Shown: piece after piece, positions 8,248 through 19,175 of the stretch
Numbering within the stretch: position 1 is the stretch's first letter
Layout: each line of letters begins with the position of its first letter
Assembly: GCA_963765265.1 (NCBI GenBank)
Contig: CAVXVN010000006.1
Coordinates: 730,494-794,493, forward strand
Direction of reading: 5' to 3'
DNA length: 64,000 bases
Source: Bacillus_BD sp963765265
GTDB lineage: Bacteria > Bacillota > Bacilli > Bacillales > Cytobacillaceae
The notes under the pieces: model-generated
What the model was told of the DNA's origin: nothing
Seen by the model: the letters and a program-made list of their open reading frames with translations, nothing else
The model's database searches: none
Position numbers and translations under genes: made by a program

Positions 8248-10894
8248 TTATACGCCTTTTAATTCGTTAAGGCGGGCTTCAACAGCTGTTCTTTTTTCTG
8301 TGTAGTCTTTTTCTTTTGCCTTTTCTTCTTCAATGACCTTTTCAGGAGCTTTTTTAACAAAGCCTTCGTTGCTTAATTTCTTTTGCACACGTTCGACTTC
8401 TTTATTTAGTTTTTCCCATTCTTTCTCTAGACGAGCAATTTCTTCTTCTAGATTAATCAGCCCTTCGAGTGGAAGAATGATTTCCGCACCTGTTACAATC
8501 GCTGTCATTGCTTTATCTGGAGTTTCTACTGTCTGTTGCTAATTGAAGTTCTTCCGGATTACAGAAGCGTTCCAAATAAGCTCTGTTTTTCTCTAAGATC
8601 GCAAGCACAGCTTGATCCTTCGCTTTCACGATCATTTTAATTTTCTTGCTCATTGGTGTATTCACTTCTGCACGACTGTTACGAACAGAACGAATGATTT
8701 CAACAAGTAACTTCATTTCCTCTGCAGCTTGTAAGTCCGTTAATACTGCATCATTTTCTGGCCATTTTGCCACTGTAATGGACTCACCTTCATGTGGAAG
8801 GTTTTGCCAGATTTCTTCCGTAATAAATGGCATGAATGGATGCAATAAACGCATCGTGTTATCTAGAACATAGGCAAGAATCGAACGAGTTGTTTTCTTT
8901 GCTGCTTCATCTTCACCATAAAGTGGAAGCTTCGCCATTTCGATATACCAGTCACAGAATTCATCCCAAATGAAGTTATAAAGAACACGACCCACTTCAC
9001 CAAATTCATAGCGTTCAGATAAACGAGTAACCGTTTCAATGGTTTCATTTAAGCGCGTTAAAATCCATTTATCAGCAACTGATTTTTCTCCAGTAATATC
9101 AATTTCTTCATATTTCAAGCCGTCCATATTCATTAAAGCAAAACGAGACGCATTCCAAATTTTATTGGCAAAGTTCCAAGTAGATTCAATCTTTTCCATG
9201 CTGAATCGTAAATCTTGACCAGGTGAGCTTCCTGTTGCTAAGAAATAACGAAGGGCGTCTGCACCGTATTGATCAATGACATCCATTGGATCAACACCGT
9301 TGCCTAAGGACTTACTCATTTTGCGTCCTTCCACATCACGAATTAGACCATGAATCAGTACATCTTTAAATGGACGTTGTCCTGTAAATTCGATTCCTTG
9401 GAAAATCATCCGTGATACCCAGAAGAAAATGATATCATAGCCAGTTACAAGCGCATCTGTTGGGTAATAACGTTTGAAATCTTCAGCATCTTGATCAGGC
9501 CAGCCTAATGTGGAGAATGGCCAAAGTGCAGAACTGAACCATGTATCTAATACATCATTGTCTTGTTTCCAGTTTTCGCTATCTGCTGGTGCTTCATGAC
9601 CCACATATATTTCACCTGTTTCTTTATGATACCAAGCAGGAATACGATGGCCCCACCAAAGCTGACGAGAAATACACCAGTCACGAATATTTTCCATCCA
9701 GTGCAAATACGTTTTCTCAAAGCGTTCAGGAACAAAATTTACTTTTCCTTCTGATTTTTGCAGTTCAATGGCTTCATCAGCAAGTGGCTGCATTTTCACA
9801 AACCATTGTGTTGATAGATAAGGCTCAACAACAGCACCGCTTCGTTCAGAGTGACCGACTGAGTGCATATGGTCTTCAATTTTAAACAGTACTCCTAGCT
9901 CTTGAAGATCTTTGACAATTTGCTTACGGCATTCAAAACGATCAAGACCTTTATATTTGCCAGCTTTTTCATTCATCGTACCGTCTTCATTCATCACAAG
10001 AACTCGCTCTAAATTGTGACGGTTCCCTACTTCAAAGTCATTTGGATCATGGGCAGGGGTAATTTTCACAGCACCGGAACCAAATTCCATATCAACATAA
10101 TCATCCGCAACAATTGGAATTTCACGGCCGACAATTGGCAAAATAACCGTTTTTCCAATTAAATGCTTGTAGCGATCATCTTCTGGATGAACAGCAACCG
10201 CTGTATCCCCTAACATCGTTTCTGGACGAGTTGTTGCAATTTCAATGGATCCAGATCCATCTGCAAGTGGATAATTCATATGATAAAATGCCCCTTGAAC
10301 ATCTTTATAGATAACTTCAATATCAGAAATCGCTGTTTTCGTTGCTGGATCCCAGTTAATAATATATTCACCGCGATAAATGAGCCCTTTTTCATAAAGC
10401 TTCACAAATACTTCGTTAACCGCTTTAGAAAGACCTTCATCCATGGTGAAACGTTCACGAGTATAATCAAGTCCAAGCCCCAGTTTTGACCATTGCTCAC
10501 GAATATAACCTGCATATTCTTCCTTCCATGCCCATGTTTGTTCAAGGAATTTTTCACGACCTAAATCATAACGGCTTTTTCCTTCCTCACGCAATTTTGC
10601 TTCTACTTTTGCTTGAGTGGCAATCCCAGCATGGTCCATCCCAGGTAGCCAAAGGACATCATAGCCTTGCATCCGTTTCATTCTTGTTAAAATATCTTGT
10701 AGGGTTGTATCCCATGCATGTCCTAAATGTAGCTTTCCTGTTACGTTTGGCGGTGGAATCACGATTGTATAGGGCTGTTTTTCTTGATCATTTTTGGCTT
10801 CAAAAAATTTTCCTTCTAACCACCATTGATATCTGCCTTTTTCAATTGTTTGCGGATCATATTTCGTTGGCATTGTCAGTTCTTTTTGTTCCAT
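8248..10894 (-). CDS. valS: valyl-tRNA synthetase (one frameshift near the C-terminus)
   Basis: Class Ia aminoacyl-tRNA synthetase charging tRNA-Val. HLGH at residues 56-59 is the HIGH motif; GRKMSKSLGN is the KMSKS loop. The editing domain (TTRPETMLGDTAV) and anticodon-binding region are present, and the C-terminal coiled coil (LEEEIARLEKEWEKLNKEVERVQKKLS) is read from a second frame after 8508. One extra base near 8.53 kb causes the break; without it ELQLAT runs straight into ETPDKAMTAIVTGAEI. Because valS is essential and the coiled coil is normally required, this is most likely a sequence error. Corrected length is about 880 residues. Expression is under the T-box upstream. Confidence 0.95.
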
Positions 10895-10919
10895 TACAAT
10901 TTTCCTCCTGTTTCATAAC

Positions 10920-11185
10920 AAAATAAAAAACCCCATTCATCATAAAAGGACGAATGGAGCTGCGTTCGCGGTACCACCTTTTTTCCAACAGAAAAAAAGC
11001 CTGCTGGCACTTATATAGATAACGGATGATCCGTCTTTCACTACTCGAATGAAGTTCTTTCACGAAAGAAGCTCTAGGGTGACTTTCCAATGGATTTGCT
11101 TAGAATCCCTTTCAGCTAATGGTCTTCCTCTCTAAAAGCAAAAGGTCACTGTACTCTTCCCTATCAACGCTTATTATGTATTTAA
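10920..11185 (-). promoter_or_regulatory. T-box leader of valS (Val, GUC specifier)
   Basis: The invariant T-box core AAGGTGGTACCGCG is read on the minus strand at about 10968-10982. It is followed by a terminator whose arms CTCCATTCGTCC / GGATGAATGGGG-type end in T6 (about 10922-10960). The stem I region shows the GAGTACAGTGACC side and the specifier context AAGTCACC, giving GUC (Val) at 11081-11083. Uncharged tRNA-Val should stabilise the antiterminator and allow valS transcription. Confidence 0.9.
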
Positions 11186-11210
11186 TCTTTAATAATTTAA
11201 GTATACACAT

Positions 11211-11240
11211 ATACTACCTAAAAAAGGGGATTACCGTCAA
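11211..11240 (-). promoter_or_regulatory. candidate sigma-A promoter for valS
   Basis: TTGACG, 18 bases, TAGTAT on the minus strand, giving a leader of about 310 bases that includes the whole T-box. Its spacer overlaps an inverted repeat (GGAATACC / GGTAATCC) that looks terminator-like on both strands. The remainder of the 11.24-11.51 kb gap shows nothing recognisable. Confidence 0.5.
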
Positions 11241-11511
11241 TAAGGTATTCCCATTTTTTATTTTATCCTTATATGAACTATTTTATTCTTGACCTTCAGG
11301 CCTGATTAGAAATATCCATTTTTTTGGTAGATGTGCAATTAACTTCGATTTTGGTGCAATTATATTAATCTAAGTCCATTGATCCTCCAATTTGGTATAA
11401 TTACTTACTATTTTTATAGCTCTTTTCAAATAATGCACATCGTTATAGACACTTATCACTTATTTTGGACATACGATATGTAAAAAGGGTAACCCGAGAG
11501 GAGGATAAAGG

Positions 11512-11703
11512 ATGAAAAGGCGTTATAATCCGTATACACTTCCGCCATGGTTAAAAACTTGTAGGGGCGTTTGCAATCAATTTATTATTCCATTTTGTGT
11601 TTTCCAAGGTATAAGAACGCTCCTACTTCCAACCACGTTCGATGTCCTATTATTAGCGATATTTATATTAATCGCTTTGGCCTTCCATTTGGAGCTGATA
11701 TAA
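11512..11703 (+). CDS. small hydrophobic protein of unknown function
   Basis: 63 residues on the strand opposite to all neighbours. A strong GAGGAGG site lies 7 bases before the ATG, which argues that this is a real gene. The N-terminal half is basic and contains two Cys (TCRGVC) and a KRRYNPYTLPPW start; the C-terminal half is one likely membrane helix (FDVLLLAIFILIALAFHLEL). I do not recognise a family. It ends facing ysxE, whose terminator overlaps its 3' end. Confidence 0.65.
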   Translation: MKRRYNPYTLPPWLKTCRGVCNQFIIPFCVFQGIRTLLLPTTFDVLLLAIFILIALAFHLELI

Positions 11704-11705
11704 TG

Positions 11706-11741
11706 AAAAATGCCCAGAATTTTATTGCTCATTCTGGGCAT
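11706..11741 (-). terminator. terminator of the spoVID-ysxE unit
   Basis: The 11-bp perfect stem ATGCCCAGAAT / ATTCTGGGCAT overlaps the last codons of ysxE and is followed by TTTTCATT on the minus strand. It may also slow the converging small plus-strand gene. Confidence 0.75.
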
Positions 11742-12774
11742 CATTTTGGGCTTCTTTTTGTAGTTTAATTTGTCTTTCCGTTTCATCAATTCTCGCGACA
11801 ATAAACTCGGTGTTTTTCAACAACCAATAATCTCTTTGCAGCTTTTGAACGGCTTTTCGCTCATTTCTGTTTTTTCCTTCTTTGAAAAAATATTCAACCG
11901 TTTCAGTAACCGGACCAGGATGAGCAAAATAACTTAAGAACAAATGCATTTCATGCTCTTTAAGTGGAAAGTATTTAAAATACGTATAAATCCATTCAAC
12001 TAATTCCTCAGGTCTTTTTGGAAATCCTCCTAACGATTTCGCCAAGAATGGCAATAAATCATGCAAAGGCGAACTCATATTAGACTGTTCAAAATTGATA
12101 AAATACCCATAACCATTATCATCGTATAAAAAATGTTCATTTGAAATCTTACCGTGCGTGATCACAATTCGTTCTTTTTCATGATCCTTCGCTGCTTCAA
12201 ACCATTCTTTCAATCTCCTTTTTGAATAGGACAATGCATGACTGATATCATGATAATAAGAACAAAATAGTAATTCAAATGGAGACATATAGACATTTCT
12301 CTCACAAGCTACCAAATATCCTGCTAAAAACTCCTCTTCCTGTTCCAGATCTGCCAGTGTTTTTTCATAATGATTCTTACGTTCTTCTTTATTAACAGAG
12401 ATTTCACGAACAGATAGAGAATGCAAACGTGCAAGTTCTCTAAATAATTGCTGGTATTGCTCTATATTCATATCCTTTTTTTCATTCTTCAGCCATGGCA
12501 TGAGATAATAAAGGTTTTGATCATGTAGAACAGCATATCGACCATCAAAAGTGGGATAGATCGGAACAATCCGATTATATCCTTTCTGATAAAGAATCTG
12601 AATATGCCGGATAAAATCAATCCCTTGATGAGGATTCATTTTCTTTAAAGCAAAAACTCCTTTATTCGAGTACACTTTAAGAATATTGCCCATCGATTCA
12701 ACAAAATAGGGTTCTAAGTTATAATGCTTTACAATTGGCGCAATTTTTTTCTTCAAAATAGATGTATCTTCCAT
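11722..12774 (-). CDS. ysxE: YsxE, CotS-family spore coat kinase-like protein
   Basis: Member of the CotS/YutH/YsxE family, aminoglycoside-phosphotransferase-like fold proteins of the spore coat or its assembly. Residues 1-45 carry a KVYSNKGVFALKKM segment equivalent to the kinase N-lobe Lys. The catalytic-loop region ITHGKISNEHFLYD replaces the canonical HGDLHxxN with HGKISNEH, so catalytic activity is doubtful. FINFEQSNMSSPLHDLLPFL corresponds to the metal-binding IDFD region, again altered. 350 residues. It follows spoVID by 25 bases, as in B. subtilis. Confidence 0.9.
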   Translation of the reverse strand: MEDTSILKKKIAPIVKHYNLEPYFVESMGNILKVYSNKGVFALKKMNPHQGIDFIRHIQILYQKGYNRIVPIYPTFDGRYAVLHDQNLYYLMPWLKNEKKDMNIEQYQQLFRELARLHSLSVREISVNKEERKNHYEKTLADLEQEEEFLAGYLVACERNVYMSPFELLFCSYYHDISHALSYSKRRLKEWFEAAKDHEKERIVITHGKISNEHFLYDDNGYGYFINFEQSNMSSPLHDLLPFLAKSLGGFPKRPEELVEWIYTYFKYFPLKEHEMHLFLSYFAHPGPVTETVEYFFKEGKNRNERKAVQKLQRDYWLLKNTEFIVARIDETERQIKLQKEAQNDAQNEQ

Positions 12775-12799
12775 CTGATCCCTCTGCCCGTTTTAGCCT

Positions 12800-14028
12800 T
12801 TATCTTTGGGTTTGTGCAATCGGTATATATAATACTTGCCCTTCTGAGATATCTTGGTTTAGTTCAATTTGGTTTACCTTTTGTAACTGAGAAACAGGAA
12901 CCTCATAACGTTCCGATAGACTATTTAGACTGTCACCGTTTTGAACAATCACTACCGTTAATTTTGTATGAGTTTCTTCTGCCTTACGTGCAAAAAACTC
13001 AGATAAGGTAAGGCTTTGTTTATTTTTCCATTTATTACCCTTTCCTTTACCTTTTTTATTTTTCGGTGTGGATGATTCGTTTTCTTCGAGTTCATCGTTC
13101 AATTCTTCAGTCTCTTCTTTCTCAGGAATCACGTCATTCTCCGTCACTTCTTCAGTCTCATTCATGACTTCTTCAACTGGTACGGATGGTTGTTGTTGTT
13201 CTTCGTTACGTTGAGATGAAAAAATAATTTCAGGAAATGCTTTCTTTTCAGGTTCCACTTCCACCTCTATTTCAATAGGATCCAAATCTTCAACCGTATT
13301 CTCGGTCTCCAATCGATTAGCATCTGTATACGCTAGTTCATCGTTAACTTCTTCCTCAGACAAATGATCTTCTGAATTTACTTCTTCATCTTCTAAACTG
13401 CACTAATGGATCATCCCTTTTTGGATCCGAATCATTGTGTATGGGCTCAGTGACGGGTTCTTTCCTCACTTCAATTTCAAAAGGTGTAAAAAACACTGGA
13501 GGTTCGCCTTCCCTTTCTTCCATTTCGTCTATTCGTCTATTCGCATCTTCTTCAATTTCATCTATTTCATCCTGTTCATGTAATCGTTCATGTTGCTGTT
13601 CACCATATAATCCAGTAATCATAAGATCAGCAGAAAGTTTCAAACAACTTCTCTCAGGAAAAGCATAATCAAATGTTTCAACTGCTACATCAATATCAAA
13701 TACATTCTCTATTCGATTTTTAGGAATGGTAATTTCAACGGGAAAATGGTGTGAAAAGAGATACACCCCTTCTCCTCTCACTTCAACAGATTGAACAAAT
13801 TTAGGATTTGAAAAAGTAATCTAGTTCCTCTTCCAATTCATGATCATCTCGGTTATATTCTCCTGACAATTCCAACGATCCCTTTATGGTTACATATTGA
13901 TCACTTTCTTGGATCGTAATACTAGGATCTAATGAAATCGATACTAATTCAGCCACTTCCTGTCCCGTTTGAAACCAGATCGATTCTTCCAATGAAAATC
14001 GTAAATATGATTGATTGCCGTAAGACAA
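12800..14028 (-). CDS. spoVID: SpoVID, spore coat encasement protein with C-terminal LysM (two frameshifts)
   Basis: Morphogenetic protein needed for the coat to encase the forespore; it partners with SpoIVA and SafA. The N-terminal beta-rich domain (LRFSLEESIWFQTGQEV...SISLDPSI, then GSLELSGEY) matches B. subtilis SpoVID, followed by a long Glu/Asp-rich linker and a LysM domain (VVIVQNGDSLNSLSERYEVP) at the end. Single extra bases near 13.81 and 13.40 kb split it into three frames; removing them gives one protein of about 408 residues. The start is the TTG at 14028, with AGGGAGGAG spaced correctly; it aligns with the family, unlike the ATG at 14052. Confidence 0.92.
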
Positions 14029-14113
14029 AGCGACTCCTCCCTTCCATTCCATTCTTAATCACTATGTCATTTACACTTTATGAATGAGAGATATCATTTA
14101 TGATTTTTTAGGA

Positions 14114-14157
14114 TAAAAAAACAAGACCAACTCAAATTGAAAGTTAGTCTTGTTTTT
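14114..14157 (-). terminator. terminator of the heme operon (after hemL)
   Basis: ACAAGACTAACT / AGTTGGTCTTGT-type stem followed by T7 on the minus strand, between hemL and spoVID. Confidence 0.85.
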
Positions 14158-14170
14158 ACTGTAACGTATT

Positions 14171-15463
14171 TTAGGCCTGTAATTTTGAAAAAGCATGTTC
14201 AATGGCTTGTAATCGTTTTTTCAATATCTTCATCACTATGTTCAGTCGATAAGAAAAGTCCTTCAAATTGAGATGGTGGAAGAAATACTCCTTGTTCCGC
14301 CATTTCACGATAATAGGAAGCAAAGAAGTCTAAGTTTGATGTTTTCGCAGTCTCAAAATTAATCACCTTTTCATTTGTAAAGAAGAAACCAATCATGGAA
14401 CCCGCACGATTCACTGTAATGGGAACATTTAATTTGGTTGCCGCTGCTTTTATCCCTGCTTCAAGACGATCACCTTTACGTTCAAATTCATGATAATGTT
14501 CAGGTGTTAACTGACGAAGTGTTTCATATCCAGCTGTCATGGCAAGCGGATTTCCAGATAATGTACCTGCTTGATAGATCGGACCACTTGGCGCAATTTT
14601 TTCCATAATTTCAGCTTTACCACCGTAAGCACCAACTGGAAGTCCACCTCCAATGACTTTACCTAGACAAGTAATATCCGGAGTAATATTAAAGTAGCCT
14701 TGTGCACAATTGATAGCCAACACGGAAACCTGTCATAACTTCATCAAAAATTAATAGGGATCCATGCTCAGTTGTAATGTCACGAAGTCCTTGTAAGAAA
14801 TCCAGGCAGTGGTGGAACAACTCCCATATTTCCTGCAACAGGCTCAACAATTACGGCTGCAATTTCTTTCCCGAATTGTTCAAATGCATATTTAACTCCC
14901 TCTAGATCATTGTAAGGAACAGTAATCGTATTTTTCGCTACCCCTTCAGGTACACCAGGACTATCTGGAAGACCTAAAGTGGCAACTCCAGAACCCGCTT
15001 TTATTAAAAGTGAATCAGAGCTTCCATGGTAGCAACCTTCAAATTTCAAAATAATATTGCGACCGGTATATCCTCTTGCAAGTCTTAAAGCACTCATCGT
15101 TGCTTCAGTACCAGAAGATACCATACGAATCATTTCAACAGAAGGTACTCGTTCAATAACCAGATTGGCCAGTTTATTCTCCATTAGTGTTGGTGCACCA
15201 AAGCTTGTCCCCAATTCGGTCATTTTTTTTAACGATTCTACTACTTGATCGTTAGAGTGACCTAAAATAAGAGGACCCCATGATAAAACATAGTCAATGT
15301 ATTCATTGCCATCAATATCGTATATTTTAGAACCTTTTCCTCTTTCCATAAAAATAGGGTCCATGTTAACCGATTTAAAAGCACGTACTGGACTATTAAC
15401 GCCACCTGGCATTAATGTTTGTGCTTCTTGAAAAGCTTGTTTTGATTTTTCATAAGAGCGCAT
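14171..15463 (-). CDS. hemL: glutamate-1-semialdehyde 2,1-aminomutase (three frameshifts)
   Basis: PLP enzyme converting glutamate-1-semialdehyde to 5-aminolevulinate, last gene of the hemAXCDBL operon. Signatures: MPGGVNSPVRAF at the N-terminus, SSGTEATMSALRLARG, FEGCYHGSSDSLL, LIFDEVMTGFRV and the PLP lysine in GKVIGGGLPVGAYGG. Extra single bases near 14.80, 14.72 and 14.21 kb break the frame; corrected, the protein has about 430 residues and ends QAIEHAFSKLQA at 14171. All three are insertions in an otherwise perfect protein, which suggests sequence error rather than a pseudogene. Confidence 0.95.
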
Positions 15464-15614
15464 ATGAATCCCTCTTTCCTTTTGTACTCAATTTCACGCA
15501 CTAGAAAGTCTTCTTAGTGACCTCTTTTACTGCTTTGCACTAGTTTTGGGCACGATCAGCCCTATTCGTGACCATTTTCATTGCACTGTTTTAGGTAAAT
15601 GTCGTCATTATGTC

Positions 15615-16589
15615 TTACTCTGCTAACCAACGAGCTGCATCTTTTGCATGATACGTGATAATTAAGTCAGCACCCGCTCGTTTCATACCTGTTAGCATTT
15701 CCATTACAACAGCCTTTTCGTCAATCCAGCCATTCGCAGCGGCCGCTTTAACCATTGAATATTCACCGCTAACATTATAAGTGACAATCGGTAAATGAAA
15801 ATGATTTTTTACATCTCGAACAATATCTAAATAAGGCATACCAGGTTTGACAATAAGGAAATCTGCTCCTTCATTCACATCTGATTCCGCTTCACGTAAT
15901 GCTTCCATACGGTTTGCTGGATCCATTTGATAGGCTTTTCGGTCACCAAACTGTGGTGCACTGTCTGCTGCATCACGGAATGGACCATAAAATGCTGATG
16001 CATATTTAACTGCATAGGACATAATCGGTACATTTTCAAAGCCAGCTTCATCAAGTCCTTGGCGAATCGCTGCCACAAATCCATCCATCATATTGGAAGG
16101 AGCAATAATATCCGCACCCGCACGAGCTTGGCTTACAGCTGTTTGAGCGAGGACTTTAAGTGAAGGATCATTTAACACTTGGTCTCCCTCAATAACCCCA
16201 CAATGCCCGTGACTTGTATATTCACATAAACATGTATCAGCTACAACAATAATATCGGAGTAATGCTCTTTAATTAAACGAGTAGCTTCTTGCACGATGC
16301 CATGATCATGGAAAGCACCGGTTCCACATTCATCTTTTTCAGCAGGAATTCCAAATAATAAAACCGATTTAATTCCTAATGAAACCACTTCATCCATTTC
16401 TTCTGAAAGTCGATCCAATGAAAATTGATAAATGCCTGGCATGGAGGATATTTCATTTTTTATATTTTGGCCTTCAATCACAAAAATCGGGTAAATAAAA
16501 TCTTCTAACCTTATGTAGTTTTCTCTCACTAAAGCACGCATATTAGCGGTTTGTCTTAATCTTCGATGACGTGTAAATGGTACATTCAT
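15615..16589 (-). CDS. hemB: delta-aminolevulinic acid dehydratase (porphobilinogen synthase)
   Basis: Condenses two 5-aminolevulinate molecules to porphobilinogen. 324 residues. The zinc-type cysteine cluster DTCLCEYTSHGHCG is present, and the Schiff-base lysines lie in MSYAVKYASAFYGPFR and FLIVKPGMPYLD. ATG 16589 with AGGAGGGG. It lies 11 bases after hemD and 150 bases before hemL; that gap shows no clear signal. Confidence 0.97.
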   Translation of the reverse strand: MNVPFTRHRRLRQTANMRALVRENYIRLEDFIYPIFVIEGQNIKNEISSMPGIYQFSLDRLSEEMDEVVSLGIKSVLLFGIPAEKDECGTGAFHDHGIVQEATRLIKEHYSDIIVVADTCLCEYTSHGHCGVIEGDQVLNDPSLKVLAQTAVSQARAGADIIAPSNMMDGFVAAIRQGLDEAGFENVPIMSYAVKYASAFYGPFRDAADSAPQFGDRKAYQMDPANRMEALREAESDVNEGADFLIVKPGMPYLDIVRDVKNHFHLPIVTYNVSGEYSMVKAAAANGWIDEKAVVMEMLTGMKRAGADLIITYHAKDAARWLAE

Positions 16590-16600
16590 TTTTACCCCTC

Positions 16601-17380
16601 CTATTGATTTGATTTTGTTAAAAGGTATTCTGCAATGCTCTTGATCATCTCTTCAACTGTATATTGCTTTGGAACTACATGTACAGTCAATCCCCATTTT
16701 TCTGCTCTTTTTTGAGCTACGGGTCCAATACAGGCAATCACACACGTATGGAGCTTGTCGCTAAATCCATTTTCAACAACTCCCATAAAATGGTCAACTG
16801 TTGAAGGACTTGTAAAACAAATAATATCAAGTTTATTTTCAATAAGCATCTGTTCTAAAATCGCTTTACTTTCAGCAGGAAAAACGGTTTCATAAATCGT
16901 GATTTCTTCAACGATTGCCCCAAGTTTCGTTAATATAGCAGAAATATAATCTCGAGCCAGATTCCCTTTTGGTATTAACACCTTTGTCCCTGGGTGAACC
17001 TTAGATGAAAATTCCTCTACAAATGTTTCTGCTACATATTTAGATGGTGTAAAATGAACTTTGCAGCCTTTATCGATTAAGACTTGTGCCGTTTTTTCAC
17101 CAATTGCAGCTATATGAGGGCTAACAAGATCATTTCGAGTCATGTATGTAAAAAAAGTTTCCACAGTTACATTGCTTGTGAAAATAATCCAGTCGTATGT
17201 TTGGATCTTCATCCTGATTTCACTAAGCTCTGATGTTAATTCAATCGGTTTAAAATCGATTAACGGGATTTCGATCGGAAGCCCTCCGTAGTTTTCCACT
17301 ACTTTTGAGAACGACCGAGCACTTGTTTTTCCCCTTGGATTTAATACCGTTTTATTTTGCAAGGAGAGAGGGACGGTCAT
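16601..17380 (-). CDS. hemD: uroporphyrinogen-III synthase
   Basis: Closes hydroxymethylbilane with inversion of ring D. HemD is poorly conserved, but the two-lobed pattern is visible: DWIIFTSNVTVETFF, then IAAIGEKTAQVL, LIPKGNLARD and the C-terminal ICFTSPSTVDHF and VIACIGPVAQKRAEKWG. 259 residues. Its ATG overlaps the hemC stop by four bases, indicating translational coupling in the heme operon. Confidence 0.95.
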   Translation of the reverse strand: MTVPLSLQNKTVLNPRGKTSARSFSKVVENYGGLPIEIPLIDFKPIELTSELSEIRMKIQTYDWIIFTSNVTVETFFTYMTRNDLVSPHIAAIGEKTAQVLIDKGCKVHFTPSKYVAETFVEEFSSKVHPGTKVLIPKGNLARDYISAILTKLGAIVEEITIYETVFPAESKAILEQMLIENKLDIICFTSPSTVDHFMGVVENGFSDKLHTCVIACIGPVAQKRAEKWGLTVHVVPKQYTVEEMIKSIAEYLLTKSNQ

Positions 17381-18312
17381 TTGCCCTCAAGATCCTTTTT
17401 CACTTGATCAATTAAATTCTTTGCTCCATTTTCGGTGAGTTTATTTGCCACAAGTTCACCCAGTTTTTCAGGATCATTACCTGACATTTGTGTTTTATAA
17501 ATCATTTTGCCATCAGGTGATGCCACAAGCCCATTTAAAACAATTTCATTTTTTTCATTCAGATGTGCATAACCTGCAATAGGTATTTGACAGCCACCTT
17601 CCATTTTATTCAAAAAGGATCTTTCAGCACGAACCGTTTGACTTGTTTCAGAATCAGAAAATTTTTGAAGCAGTTCTAACAGCTGATGATCGTTACCTCT
17701 ACACTCGATGGAAAGCGCGCCTTGGCCAACTGCTGGTAGGCAAATTTCTGGCTCTAAATATTCAGTGACAATATCTTGTGCCCAACCCATGCGTGATAAA
17801 CCTGCTGCAGCTAGAATGATGGCATCATAATCTTCTTTTTCTAGCTTTTCCAATCTTGTATCAATATTCCCTCTAATCCATTTAATCTCTAAATCAGGTC
17901 GCATCGCAAGTAACTGCGCACCTCTCCGTAAGCTACTTGTTCCTACAATCGCACCTGATTTTAAATCATTGAGTTTAACATGATTTTTTGAAATCAAAGC
18001 ATCACGATGGTCTTCTCTTTCCGGGATACAACCAATGACAAGACCTTCAGGTAGAACCGCTGGCATATCCTTCATACTGTGAACAGCCATATCAATTTCG
18101 CAGTCCAGCATCGCTTGTTCAATCTCTTTCACAAATAGACCCTTGCCACCGACTTTTGAAAGAGTCACATCAACAATTCGGTCTCCTTTTGTTACGATTT
18201 CCTTTACTTCAAATTCAAACGAACCATCTAATTTCTTCAGTTGCTCTATGACCCAGTTGGTTTGCGTAATGGCAAGCTTGCTTCTTCTTGAACCGACAAT
18301 AATTTTTCGCAT
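17377..18312 (-). CDS. hemC: hydroxymethylbilane synthase (porphobilinogen deaminase)
   Basis: Polymerises four porphobilinogens on a dipyrromethane cofactor. GSRRSKLA at the N-terminus, MAVHSMKDMP, GTSSLRRGAQL and GNIDTRLEKL are the substrate-binding motifs; the cofactor cysteine is in KMEGGCQIPIAGYA. 311 residues. AGGAGG lies before ATG 18312. Confidence 0.97.
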   Translation of the reverse strand: MRKIIVGSRRSKLAITQTNWVIEQLKKLDGSFEFEVKEIVTKGDRIVDVTLSKVGGKGLFVKEIEQAMLDCEIDMAVHSMKDMPAVLPEGLVIGCIPEREDHRDALISKNHVKLNDLKSGAIVGTSSLRRGAQLLAMRPDLEIKWIRGNIDTRLEKLEKEDYDAIILAAAGLSRMGWAQDIVTEYLEPEICLPAVGQGALSIECRGNDHQLLELLQKFSDSETSQTVRAERSFLNKMEGGCQIPIAGYAHLNEKNEIVLNGLVASPDGKMIYKTQMSGNDPEKLGELVANKLTENGAKNLIDQVKKDLEGK

Positions 18313-18326
18313 AATTGCCTCCTAAA

Positions 18327-19160
18327 TTATAACCACAAATGAAAGGTTGAAAAATTTCCTATTAGAAAAAAGTTTATTAATAAAATGAGAAACGCAGCCA
18401 TATTCCACATGGCTAATGATTTCCCTGTTACCCCTTTACTAATTCGTAAATATAAATACAAACAGTACACGATGATGACAAAGACAGAACCAATGACCTT
18501 TGCATCAAACCAAACTACTTCTGGTAAGGTTATATAAGCCCACCGTGATCCGAGAATAATCCCTATCATGATTAAAGGGACACCTATGACATTTAAAACG
18601 TATGACATATGTTCTAATTTTGATAGATCGGGAATTCTCACTAATCTTTTCCCCCATTTTTTTTGCTTTAACAAATTGTATTGTAATAAATACAAGAGCG
18701 AAAAAACAAAAGACAAGGAAAAAGCACCATAGGATAGAATGGCCGCCGTAATATGAATAAAAAGCAATTCTGACACAAGTTGCTGTGCACTCACTCCTCC
18801 TGAGACAACTTGATCGGGAGCAAACGTATGCATAACCATAATCATAAAGCCAATGACATTTGTAAAAAATACAATAAAATCAACTTTTAATAAACGATTG
18901 ATCACCAATGAAAAAGTGATTAACACCCACGCATAAAAATACAGACCTTCAGAAAGGGTTAAAACTGGAAAACGTCCTATATTAAGCATATAGATAAACA
19001 ACATAACCGTTTGAAAAACCCATACAAACGAAAGTAACCAGAAGGCAACACGGTTTGCCCTCCGGTTATTATGAAGAAAGTCAATAAAATAGAGCAACAC
19101 AGATAGTGCATACAGAACGACTGTTAGTTCTTGCAGCCGTGTCATTAAGGTTTCCATCAT
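18327..19160 (-). CDS. hemX: HemX, membrane protein controlling HemA level (CcsA-like)
   Basis: Integral membrane protein with about eight hydrophobic segments, of the CcsA/ResC cytochrome-assembly type (YLHIGxxxxxYGAF-like region FIHITAAILSYGAFSLSFVFSLLYL). In B. subtilis HemX lowers the cellular amount of HemA. The position between hemA and hemC is conserved. I use ATG 19160 because the GGGG box is 9 bases upstream; TTG 19166 is too close to it. About 277 residues. Confidence 0.92.
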   Translation of the reverse strand: MMETLMTRLQELTVVLYALSVLLYFIDFLHNNRRANRVAFWLLSFVWVFQTVMLFIYMLNIGRFPVLTLSEGLYFYAWVLITFSLVINRLLKVDFIVFFTNVIGFMIMVMHTFAPDQVVSGGVSAQQLVSELLFIHITAAILSYGAFSLSFVFSLLYLLQYNLLKQKKWGKRLVRIPDLSKLEHMSYVLNVIGVPLIMIGIILGSRWAYITLPEVVWFDAKVIGSVFVIIVYCLYLYLRISKGVTGKSLAMWNMAAFLILLINFFLIGNFSTFHLWL

Positions 19161-19175
19161 AGACAATATCCCCGC

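Noticed and set aside
10486..10926. Plus-strand 146-codon ORF opposite valS
   Set aside because: Antisense shadow of a conserved synthetase with no independent signal.
11226..11258. Stand-alone terminator upstream of valS
   Set aside because: The inverted repeat overlaps the -35 box and spacer of a good promoter candidate, and no gene ends there.
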